From: Branchipolynoe longqiensis | Lineage: Eukaryota; Annelida; Polychaeta; Phyllodocida; Polynoidae | Length of the DNA stretch: 64,000 nucleotides | Direction of reading: 5' to 3' | Assembly (NCBI GenBank): GCA_030323885.1 | Contig: CM059187.1 | Span: forward strand, 134,832,369-134,896,368 | Shown: positions 55,255 to 64,000 of the stretch, in pieces | Numbering within the stretch: the stretch's first letter is position 1 | How the letters are laid out: the number at the start of each line of letters is the position of its first letter | Made by a program: the position numbers and the translations under genes | Notes under the pieces: model-generated | Told to the model about the DNA's origin: nothing | What the model saw: only the letters and a program-made list of their open reading frames with translations | The model's database searches: none

Positions 55255-55552
55255 AAATTTCGACGTGGGGGCGGGGGCTGGGGGGGGGGGGGATGGAGAT
55301 GACAGAGAAGGAGGAGGAAGAGGAGAGGGTAGGGGAGTGGAGATGGGGGAGGGGAGAATGGGTTTGGGAGGGAGGAGGGAGAGGGGGTTGGGCGGGGGAT
55401 GGGATGGGATGGGGGAGAATCGTGCGGGGAGAATGGAGGGAGGGGGGAGAGGGATGGGGAAGTGGGGAAGTGGGGAAGGGGGAGGGGGGAAATGGGGAGG
55501 GGGAATTAGGAGGGGAGATGGGGGAGGGGGAGAGAGGAGGGGGGAGTGTTCC
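55255..55552. repeat. Polypurine tract
   Basis: GGGGGAGATGGGGGAGG-type sequence. Confidence 0.85.
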
Positions 55553-55848
55553 CATAAGCTATAGAATAGGGCCGCCTGGTCGCAACTAATCAGAGCCCCA
55601 TTGTAATCTTCACACCTAGATAGAACCTCGGCATCCTGTCGGCTTTCATCTGGCTATATGAGTACACATGCCACACGACTCTAATTGCCTCCGACCGCAT
55701 GCTGACAAGTCGACTGCCAAGCCACTGATGCTGTCGATCTCTTCAGTTTTTGAGTTTGGGAAAAGGTTATGTGAGCGTGTGCATGTAAATATACATATAT
55801 ATATATATTATATACGACGCACATATCTTTCTCACCTGATACAGGTGC
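55553..55848. other. Non-coding spacer
   Basis: Unique sequence with a short TA array at 55795-55813. Nothing recognised. Confidence 0.4.
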
Positions 55849-55856
55849 TATATACA

Positions 55857-56140
55857 CAGGGTCCGTACACATGTGAATATATGGAATTAAGGCTACTTCA
55901 ATGCTTTTCAAGACTGTTTTTGATAGGAATTCAAGACTATTTTCATTTGGGTGTAGTCGGAAATCCCCATTCGATTTCAGACTAATTTAGATCAGTGCGG
56001 ACAGTTAAATGGAATTCAAGGATTTTCAAGACTTTTCAAGACTGATTACTCTAAATAGGTTCAAGGCTTTTCAAGACCTTGAAATGGGGCAAATAAAGTT
56101 CATGACTTTTCAAGACTTGCCAGGTCCCGTACGGACCTTG
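55857..56140. mobile_element. hAT-like MITE
   Basis: 284 bp with inverted ends CAGGGTCCGTAC and GTACGGACCTTG (11 of 12) and subterminal TTTTCAAGACTTTTCAAG repeats in both arms, features common in hAT-derived elements. Flanks TATATACA (55849-55856) and TATATATA (56141-56148) give a 7 of 8 match to an 8-bp duplication, blurred by the microsatellite on the right. No transposase frame. Confidence 0.75.
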
Positions 56141-56388
56141 TATATATACATACATACATACATACATACATACATACATACATACATACATACATACATA
56201 CATACATACATACATACGTGATACATACATTCATACATACATATATACATACATACATGATACATACATACATACGTGATACATACATTCATACATACAT
56301 ATATACATACATGATACATACATACATACATACATGATACATACATACATACATTCATACATACATGCATATATACATACATACGGAC
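56141..56388. repeat. (CATA)n microsatellite
   Basis: Perfect ACAT array at 56148-56216, then units with ACGTGATACATACATTCATA. Confidence 0.92.
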
Positions 56389-56482
56389 GAATTAGGCTTA
56401 TGGGTAGTCACATAATAAGGTTAAATAAGTAAAGTTGTTCTGGTCATGTTACTACAGTCCCTTTAAGTGGAAGTTTATGCGC

Positions 56483-57230
56483 TGTTGAAGTTACATAGTC
56501 CGACAAAAGGCACCAAATATTCGAAAGCAAAACACTTATCTAGATTTGAACTTACATACATTCCATTTAGAGACTAGTGCAATTAGTATGCATGCGTTGC
56601 TTCATACTGAGTAAATTTAATAGAAGTTGTTACTACTCAAGCCTTAGATAAAAGAGTCACCCTGCACTCGCAGTACATGGGTGAATACCAGCCCTATATA
56701 AAAGTGGTCGAAAATACGGGTAAATGAAATGAGAGCCTAAGTTGACAATCTAAGAAGCAACACTTATTCTTTATATATATATTCATATTTCCCCGCTACC
56801 TTTGCGTTGAAAAATATAATAAAACATCTAGTTTAATCAGATTTAAAAGTGAAATCGACGGCATTCTATGGCCGCCATCTTGTTTTTTTTTGCATTCTTC
56901 CCCATTTCACCAACTCTGTGCCGATATAAGTACCCATTTGATACTGGAGGTAGGCATTCTACTTCCTGTTCCATACTAAAGCTATTTTCGCCCGTATTTA
57001 CACTTCATTGTCATTCACCCGTGTACTACAAGTACAGGGTGAATCTTTTATCTACTGAAGCCTATGCAATCAGAGTTTAATTTGACATGTTTACACTTCA
57101 GATATCGCCCACGTTAATCAGTTGCAATCAATATTTACTTCAAAATAAAGTAAGGTGATAAGACTAATAATAATATATCTATCTCAGAAAATGACAACAA
57201 TTCAAAATCATCGCAGTATGCAACTTTACA
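56483..57230 (-). mobile_element. MITE-1 copy 6, diverged and split
   Basis: Left arm 56483-56644 and right arm 57055-57230 together form one diverged MITE-1 (TTACATAGTCCGAC and TCGCAGTATGCAACTTTA ends) interrupted by a second MITE. Confidence 0.8.
56645..57054. mobile_element. MITE nested in MITE-1, Mutator-like features
   Basis: 410 bp with imperfect ~43-bp terminal inverted repeats (TAGATAAAAGAGTCACCCTG / CAGGGTGAATCTTTTATCTA, continuing through GTACAYGGGTGAAT). Flanks CTCAAGCCT and CTGAAGCCT give a 9-bp duplication with one mismatch. Long TIR plus 9-bp duplication suggests a Mutator-like element; hAT is the alternative. Confidence 0.75.
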
Positions 57231-57297
57231 TAACTAGCAATCCATTGTCACTGTGTGCTTAACCTGACGTGTCCATCTGTGCCGACACTGTGGAGGT

Positions 57298-57600
57298 CAG
57301 ACTGGGTGCCGTGGCCTAATCGGAAGAGCGGAGAGTTTGGTTCGTGAGTTTGGTTCCCAGTCGAGTCAAACCAATGACTTCAAAATTGATACTTGTCACT
57401 TCCTAGTCTGGTGCTAGGCATTAATAGGATAGGGCAAGTACTGGTTAGTGTCAGGATAATGTAAATGAGTGGGATATGAGGGTCATGGTGCTGGTGGGCT
57501 GATTTCCCAGTGGGGCAGTCACCATGAGTGTGCACTATCACAAGTCGGTACCCGTCTTAGATGTTGCTAAGACATAAAACAACAAACAAACAAAAAACGA
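57298..57600 (+). mobile_element. SINE-A copy 15
   Basis: Plus-strand copy with a perturbed head (GCCGTGGCCTAATCGGAAG) and full tail. TGGAGGT at 57291-57297 and 57601-57607 is the probable duplication. Confidence 0.88.
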
Positions 57601-57607
57601 TGGAGGT

Positions 57608-58225
57608 TTGCCTTCATTCCATTCAACAGATCAACCACGCTGCCAACCGCCACATCGTCAGTTAAAGACCACCGTGCCACCACACAGAAGCCACCAATGA
57701 GGGAAATAGGGGGAGGATGGAGGGAGGGAGGAGGGCGAGGAGAAAAAAAAGGGGGGGGAATACCAAAAAAAAGGGGGTTTTCTTTTCTTTTTTAAATTAT
57801 ATGTGCTAAAGCGTTCTTGTGTCCTCATTCAAATTGTCCCACCACCACCAATAGTACGAAGAAAAGAGAGAAAAACATGAAGGGAGGAAAAAAGAAAAGA
57901 GAGTGTGTGAGTGAGTGAGTGGAATGTGAAGGGTGGGACGGGGATTTTGGTGGCGGTGATGGGGTGGTGGCGATGGAGGTGGAGCTGGGGAGAATACTCA
58001 GAGGGGAGGAGGAGATAGGAATCCAAACACGGGTGGGATTGAAAAAAAAAGCAGATGAAGCGAGTGGAGGCCGTGCCCACGCGGCCAAAACGGGGACGGC
58101 ACACTGCATTGCGCAAGTGGATTGAATCTCAATTGCAAGTGTAATGACATCGGCTGGCAGCCGTTAAGCATGCGTCGTTTCACTGAACGCCCCTCAGCGC
58201 CAGAGAGACTTCCCCCCATCTCCCC
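57608..58225. other. Non-coding, no recognisable gene
   Basis: G/A-rich and A-runs near 57745-57770, then unique sequence. Nothing recognised. Confidence 0.4.
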
Positions 58226-58940
58226 CCTCCAGGCCCCACACATCTACTCCTCCTCTCCTCGCTTTCACTCTCCCCCTTCCCTCACACACACTCACCTCCT
58301 CTCCTCGCTTTCACTCTCCCCCCTCCCCCCACACACTCACCTCCTCTCCTCGCTTTCACTCTCTCCCCCCTCCCCCCACACACTCATCTCCTCCTCCTCC
58401 CCTCGCTTTCATTCTCCCCCTCCCCTCACCCACACTCACCTCCTCCTCATTTCGCTTTCACTCTCCCCCCTCCGCCCACACACTCACCTCCTCTCCTCGC
58501 TTTCACTCTTCCCCTCCCCTCACACACACTCACCTCCTCCTCCTCATCTCGCTTTCACTCTCCCCCCTCCCCCCACACACTCACCTCCTCTCCTCGCTTT
58601 CACTCTCCCCCTCCCCTCACACACACTCACCTCCTCCGCATCTCGCTTTCACTCTCCCCCCTCCCCCCTCACACTCACCTCCTCTCCTCGCTTTCACTCT
58701 CCCCCCCTCCCCCCACACTCACCTCCTCCTCTCTCCTCGCTTTCACCCCCCACTCTCCTCCCCCCACCACACACTCACCTCTTCCTCTCCTGGCTTTCAC
58801 TTCATCCCCTGCCCCCCTCCCCTCCCCTCCTCCTCATCTCCTGGCTTTCACTTCGCCCCCTGCCCCCCCCCCCCCACCACACACACACCCTCACCTCCTC
58901 CTCATCTCCTGGCTTTCACTTCGCCCACCCCTCGCCCCTT
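58226..58940. repeat. ~45-bp pyrimidine-rich minisatellite
   Basis: About 15 units of CTCACCTCCTCTCCTCGC followed by TTTCACTCTCCCCCCTCC. A plus-strand frame of 281 codons is an artefact. Confidence 0.92.
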
Positions 58941-60164
58941 CCCCAGCCCTCTCCGAGTCTCAACTGAGAGTTTGGTATTGACGTATGTGTGTGTGGGGGT
59001 GGGGAGGGTTGAGAGAGGATGGTGAGCAGCAGGAAGGTGTTGGCGACGGACCCCCTCACTCCCCTCTCCCCTCCCCCCTCGCCCACACACCCGCACACCC
59101 ACACACCCGCTGAACCCAGTGGGTTGGCAAACCTACTCCCCCTGTCTACTCACGGGCGGCACCGGCGCCATAAACCTTTAATGGACTGGAGGAAAAGAAG
59201 ATGTGACAGACATTAAATTTGAGGGCGGCGCGCTGATGTCGAACTGAAACATAACGCCGAGGCGTGCGCACGCAGCTATTGGCGCCCGCCCGCCACCAGG
59301 GGGCGCCTGCCGCCGCCGCGAGAGGGCGCCACCACCGCAGCTAACATTCCAAGCCGGGGATTACAAAAAGTGGTGTGTGTGTATGTATGTGTGTGTGTGT
59401 GGCGGACGGGAAGGCGGGGTGTGGATGGTGTGAGTGAAAAGTGGGTTGTGTTGGTTTTTGCTTTTTGCTTCTTCTTTTTTTTCCAAACTTTTTGTTGTTG
59501 TATAAAGCTAAGTACACCGTATCTCATGTATGTCAAATGAATGATTAAGTGGGATGGGTGTAATTAGATTTGACGCGCTCACTCACTCGCTCGCTCGCGA
59601 GTTGCCAAAAAAAAAAAAGAAGAATTAGCTCGCGCCCATTTTGGCCTTAGAGCGGCGCTGATCCTAGTGACAAGGGAATCAAAGCGCTATGATTAATGCA
59701 TATAACAAACAGGCATTAAATCATTAAACTTCAAAAGGACACAATTGCCGCCTCCTCCGGGTAATTAACATTAATCTTTCACCACCCGCCCGCCGGATGC
59801 CGGCCGACGTGCGCCGCCTGGTGGCCGGGGTGTAAAATTTGACGGTCACAATCAATTACGTCACATTTGATTGGTGCGCCGGGGCGTTTCAAGTTTTCAA
59901 TGTAATCGCGCAATTAGGCCGTAATTTGTATTGGCGCGGCACCGCCCGGCGCGGCGAGGCGTGTTGGGACAGCTGTTTTGTATGTTTCTTTTTTGTGTGT
60001 GTATGTGTGTTTGTGTGTTGTGAGGTTTTATTTGTGGGTGGTTTTTTTGTGTGGTTCACAAAAAATTGCGGTGATATTTGAACAATAACAGCGTAAACAT
60101 AATGGTGGTGGTGGTGGTGGTGTGCCGGACTGACTTGACTGTTGTCTACTGCTGTAGTCACCAG
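58941..60164. other. CpG-rich non-coding stretch
   Basis: GC-rich unique sequence, notably 59120-59345 and 59560-59960. Homeodomain-type TAATTAACATTAATC and an ATCAAAG motif occur at 59680-59780, and TTACGTCA with a nearby GATTGG at 59854-59875. These resemble regulatory-element content, but nothing proves function. Confidence 0.35.
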
Positions 60165-61100
60165 CGCCGACACCCCCCCCCCCCCCACACACACACACTC
60201 ACACACCTGTCTCCTCTCTCTGTCATCACACACGCACTCACTCACATACACACTCACCACATACACATTGACACTCCTATCTCTCGTCACACACGGATGC
60301 TCACTCACATACAGACTCATCACACACACATTCACACCTCCTCTCTCTGTCATCACACATGCACTCACTCACATACACACTCAACACACACACATTCACA
60401 CCTCTCGTCACACAGGCACTCACTGACATACACACTGACCACACAGACATTCACACCTCCCATCTCTCATCACACATACACTCAGTCACATACACACTCA
60501 CCACATACACATTCACACCTCATATCTCTCGTCACACAGGCACTCACTGACATACACACTCACCACACACACACACCTACACACCTCCTATCTGTCATTT
60601 CACAGACATGCACTCACATACACACTCACCACACACACCTACACACCTCTCTCTGACATCACACTCACATACACACATATACACACTCACCACAGACACA
60701 TACACACCTCCTATCTCTCGTCACACAGCCACTCACTCAAATGCACACTCACTACACATCTACACACCTCCTATCTTTATCATCACACACACATACACAG
60801 ATGCACACTCACCACACACACATACACACCTATCTCTCGTCACACACGGACGCTCACTCACATGCACTCACCACACACACATACACACCTCCTCTCCCTG
60901 TCATCACACATACATGGACTCACATGCACACTCACCACACACACACACCTACCTCCTATCTCTATCATCACACACACATTCACACATATACACTCACCAC
61001 ACACACATACACACATTATGTCCCTGTTGTCACCAACAGATTCACTCACCACACGCACCCCCTCCGACGCACACATACCTACTCACATACACAGTCACCC
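60165..61100. repeat. ~60-66-bp CACA-rich minisatellite
   Basis: About 14 units of CACTCACATACACACTCACC, CACACACATTCACACC and TCTCTCGTCACAC. Preceded by poly-C at 60173-60186. Confidence 0.9.
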
Positions 61101-61209
61101 CCCATTTGACACCCCCGTTCTGTGGGCGCGCGCAGATCTGGTGTGTGTGTCTGTGCCGCCGGTCGTGTTGACCGCACCGGTCACGGGATAAGGAACCAGT
61201 GTCGGGGCC

Positions 61210-62600
61210 TGCAAGGGGCGCCACTCTTACACAAGCAACACCGACAACACCCACAGCAGAACCAACAGAACCAGCAATACCACCACTGGTGGCACCATCA
61301 ACGGCAACATCAGCAGTACCACTAAGATCAGTAACACCACGAAGATCAGTGGCATCAACAACACCATCACCGGCAATACCATCAGCACCAGCAACCCCAC
61401 CACTGGCAGCACCATCAACGGCAACATCAGCAGTACCACTAAGATCAGTACCACCACGAAGATCAGTGGCATCAACAACACCATCACCTGCAACACCATC
61501 AGCACCAGCAACACCACCACTGGTGGCACCATCAACGGCAACATCAGCAGTACCACTAAGATCAGTACCAACATGAAGATCAGTGGCATCAACAATACCA
61601 TCACCGGCAACACCATCAGCATCAGCAACACCACCACTGGCGGCACCATCAATGGCAACACCAGCGGTACCACTAAGATCAGTACCAACATGAAGATCAG
61701 TGGCATCAACAACACCATCAGCAGCAACACCATCAGCATCAGCACAAGCAACACCAGCGCTGACAACACCATTACTGACAACACCACAATTGACAACAAC
61801 AGCACCAACACCGGCAGTACAACTAAGATCAGTAACACCACAAAGATCAGCAGCATCAACAACACCATTACCGGCAACATCATCAGCACGAGCAACACCA
61901 GAGCTTACAACACCATTACTGGCAACACCACAATTGACAACGACAGCACCAACACCAGCAGTACCATTAAGATCAGTAGCACCACCACGATCAGCAGCAT
62001 CAACACCACCATCACCAGCAACATCAGCAACACCAGAACCGACAACACAACAAGTGACAACACCACCAACACCAGCAGTGCCACTAAGCTCAGTAACACC
62101 ACGAAGATCAGCAGCATCAACAACACCATTAGCGGCAACACCATCAATCAGCACACGCAACATCAGCACTGACAACATCATTATCGATGACACCACAATT
62201 GACAACACCACCAAGACCAGCAGTGCCAGTAAGATCAGTGGCACCACCAAGACCAGCAGTATCAACAACGGCAGCACTAGAAAAAACATTAGTATCAGCA
62301 CCAGCAATATAAACAACATCTCTGGCATCATCAGCACCAGCACCAGCAACACAACTACCGACAACACTATCACTAACAACACCACCATTGACAACACCAG
62401 CAGCACCACCAATATCAGCAGTACCACTATGCTCAGTAGCACCACCAAGATCAGTAGTGCCACCAATATCAGCAACAACACCAGCACCCGCAACAACACC
62501 AACACCAGTAACACCAATAAAACCAACACTACAACCAGCAACATCCGCCCCACCAAAACCAACACCACTTCATTAAAAAAAAGCCGGCAAGCACACTGCC
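61210..62600. repeat. 117-bp minisatellite, homogeneous left, decayed right
   Basis: Units phase at about 61300, 61417, 61534 and 61651 (ATCAACGGCAACATCAGC marker), near-identical on the left and increasingly diverged to the right. A 520-codon minus-strand frame (repeating VVDATDLRGGTDLSG) and Thr/Ser/Asn plus-strand frames stay open because 117 is a multiple of three. No signal peptide, partner exon or recognised domain; I treat it as non-coding, although a repetitive secreted-type protein cannot be strictly excluded. Confidence 0.9.
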
Positions 62601-62928
62601 CCACAACAGCAATATATCCAGCTGACGAGCGCAGACTCTGCTATTGCTAACAACATCAGCCAACATTACTTAATCCATTGGAGCCACACCACAACAGCAG
62701 GCCAAGCAACAACACAAGAATAAGCCCACCAGTATTCCAACCCATACCACCAAACCACCAAAACCATGCCTCCAGCACCACCGGTCACATGACAAGACAA
62801 CGCACCGCTACCATCACCATCATCACACACTCCAACGATCAAACACCACTTCACCATACGCACACGCACCATCACCACCGTCCGCTCACCACCACTCCAC
62901 GCGAAGAAACCAATATACCATCACTATC
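62601..62928. other. Non-coding spacer, CCA-rich
   Basis: CAC/ACC-rich sequence with no recognised feature. Confidence 0.45.
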
Positions 62929-63181
62929 CAGTAAAACCTCTCTCCAGCAGACCACCTCCACAGATTGACCACTCCCCTATATCAATCACTTTATTTGGGT
63001 CCCAAACGAGTGAGTGACTTGGAGCTTTTACGGCATGTCGACAGCTATGGCCATATTCATGGTGAGGTCCCAAATGATCCCCCATTGTAACAATTTTTAA
63101 AAACTCCCTAAACCGATCACCTCCCTAAATGGACCATTTAAAGTCGGTCCCATGGTCTGCCAATTTAGAGAGGTTTTATTG
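62929..63181 (+). mobile_element. Pogo-like MITE P, copy 3, carrying a SINE-C tail
   Basis: Ends CAGTAAAACCTCTC and GAGAGGTTTTATTG are inverted repeats (one mismatch). Internal blocks match 13768-13952. A 59-bp SINE-C tail lies inside at 63007-63065. Confidence 0.8.
63007..63065 (-). mobile_element. SINE-C tail-only insertion with perfect duplication
   Basis: Reverse complement of the tail seen at 7598-7674 (ATGGCCATAGCTGTCGACAT, GTAAAAG, CACTCACTC end), bracketed by perfect GGTCCCAAA repeats at 62998-63006 and 63066-63074. Confidence 0.85.
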
Positions 63182-63968
63182 CATAACTAACTCCATTGCA
63201 ATCGAGACACCGCCACAACTAGCAAGCACCATAGTCACAATCCCCTGCTCTCCTCTTCTCTCCTTTCCTCTCCTCTCCCCTGCTCTCCTCTCACCTCCTC
63301 TCCCCCGCCTCTACGATTCTAACCAGCCACCATCCATGCATACGACCACCAACGTCGTCATCCTGTCCCCCCCGCCCTCCATCCCTCCCTCCCCCCCTCC
63401 TTCCTCCCTCTCACCGCTCAGAGCAACATGTGTGCCAGTGAGGTGGGGGCTTGCGTGAGCCACGGCAGGCTGTGAGGCAGAGCACAGTCAGCCGCCACAG
63501 CTCGCTTCTTTAATTAGCAACAAACAGCCCAAGGACCAACAAAACCTCACTCGCTATGCTACCCCCTCCCTCTTCCCTCTTCCCCCTTCCACACCAGCCC
63601 CCACTCCCCTGCCCCCCTTCCCCGCCCGCCACTCCCGGCCCCCTCTCCCCTCCCCGTCTCCCTTCCACCTTCCCCGCCCCCTCTCCCCTCCGCCGTCTCC
63701 CGCCCCCACTCCCCCGTCTCCCTGCCCCCTCTCCCCTACCCCCGTGTCCCCGCCCCCACTCCCCCGTCTCCCCGCCCAATCTCTCCCCCCCCCCCCGTCT
63801 CCCGCCCCGACTCCCCCGTCTCCCTTCCCCCGTCCCCCGCCCCCGACCCCGGCCGACACGCGTAGCCAACTAGTGACTCCGAGCTACTCCACTACAGCTC
63901 CCCCGATCTAAAAACAGAGTCAAAGTAGGCTACATTAAATTAGACATTGGTCTTCCTGTCCTCTGGTA
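63182..63968. other. Non-coding with polypyrimidine blocks
   Basis: C/T-rich blocks at 63239-63306, 63367-63412 and 63563-63850. The last has CCCCGTCTCCCNCCCC units. Frames are composition-driven. Confidence 0.6.
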
Positions 63969-64000
63969 CCGGACGCGTTGGCCGAATCGGTAGAGCGCAG
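63969..64000 (+). mobile_element. SINE-A head, cut by window end
   Basis: CCGGACGCGTTGGCCGAATC and GGTAGAGCGCAG match the first 32 bases of SINE-A exactly in pattern. Confidence 0.8.

Noticed and set aside
61042..62604. 520-codon minus-strand frame as a repetitive protein gene
   Set aside because: It lies on a tandem array and runs past its edges into hydrophobic low-complexity sequence; no supporting signals. Kept only as a low-interest finding.

Overview
This window looks like nuclear DNA of a multicellular animal, most likely a marine invertebrate. The reasons are tRNA-headed SINEs with target-site duplications, many short inverted-repeat DNA transposons, a tyrosine-recombinase retrotransposon, very abundant micro- and minisatellites, and one short GT-AG bounded exon. 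I cannot assign a phylum. No bacterial-type operon, rRNA, functional tRNA gene or CRISPR array is present. Almost all long open frames are translations of tandem repeats.

Layout. 1-9 kb: two SINE-A copies plus adjoining 117-, 27- and 33-bp minisatellites, a CpG-rich stretch, and a polypurine tract. 9-20 kb: a fold-back element, a MITE in a TA tract, the first copy of a hairpin-rich short element (12296-12440), pogo-like MITE fragments around TA tracts, a 19-bp minisatellite, a TTA-flanked MITE, and a decayed minisatellite that has caught two SINE tails and a Harbinger-like MITE. 20-31 kb: SINE-A/SINE-B nests, about 1 kb of GGT repeat, polypurine blocks, and a CCGGAC-rich inverted element. 31-43 kb: more SINEs and MITEs, several very short SINE-tail insertions, an 84-bp higher-order minisatellite, and next to it the only convincing host coding sequence, an 85-bp minus-strand exon (41004-41088) resembling CAAP1. 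It is followed by a SINE-B unit carrying the second hairpin-rich element with a perfect 10-bp duplication. 43-52 kb: the second fold-back copy, an 807-bp inverted-repeat element, a SINE pair, and a 5'-truncated Ngaro-like retrotransposon (48939-51064, minus strand) with RNase H, tyrosine recombinase and one half of a split direct repeat. 52-64 kb: two complementary satellite blocks facing each other, a hAT-like MITE, a nested MITE pair, long pyrimidine-rich and CACA-rich arrays, a second 117-bp minisatellite, and a pogo-like MITE holding a 59-bp SINE tail.

How the parts relate. The Ngaro fragment is the only piece with recognisable enzyme domains, and it lacks its 5' half, so the SINEs and MITEs here must depend on enzymes encoded elsewhere. 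SINE-A (about 17 copies plus tail-only pieces) and SINE-C share a GTAAAA-type 3' end, which suggests a common LINE partner. The most interesting signals are the small element at 12296/42281, whose hairpin shows two compensatory base-pair changes between copies, and the 34-77 bp SINE-tail insertions that still carry target-site duplications.
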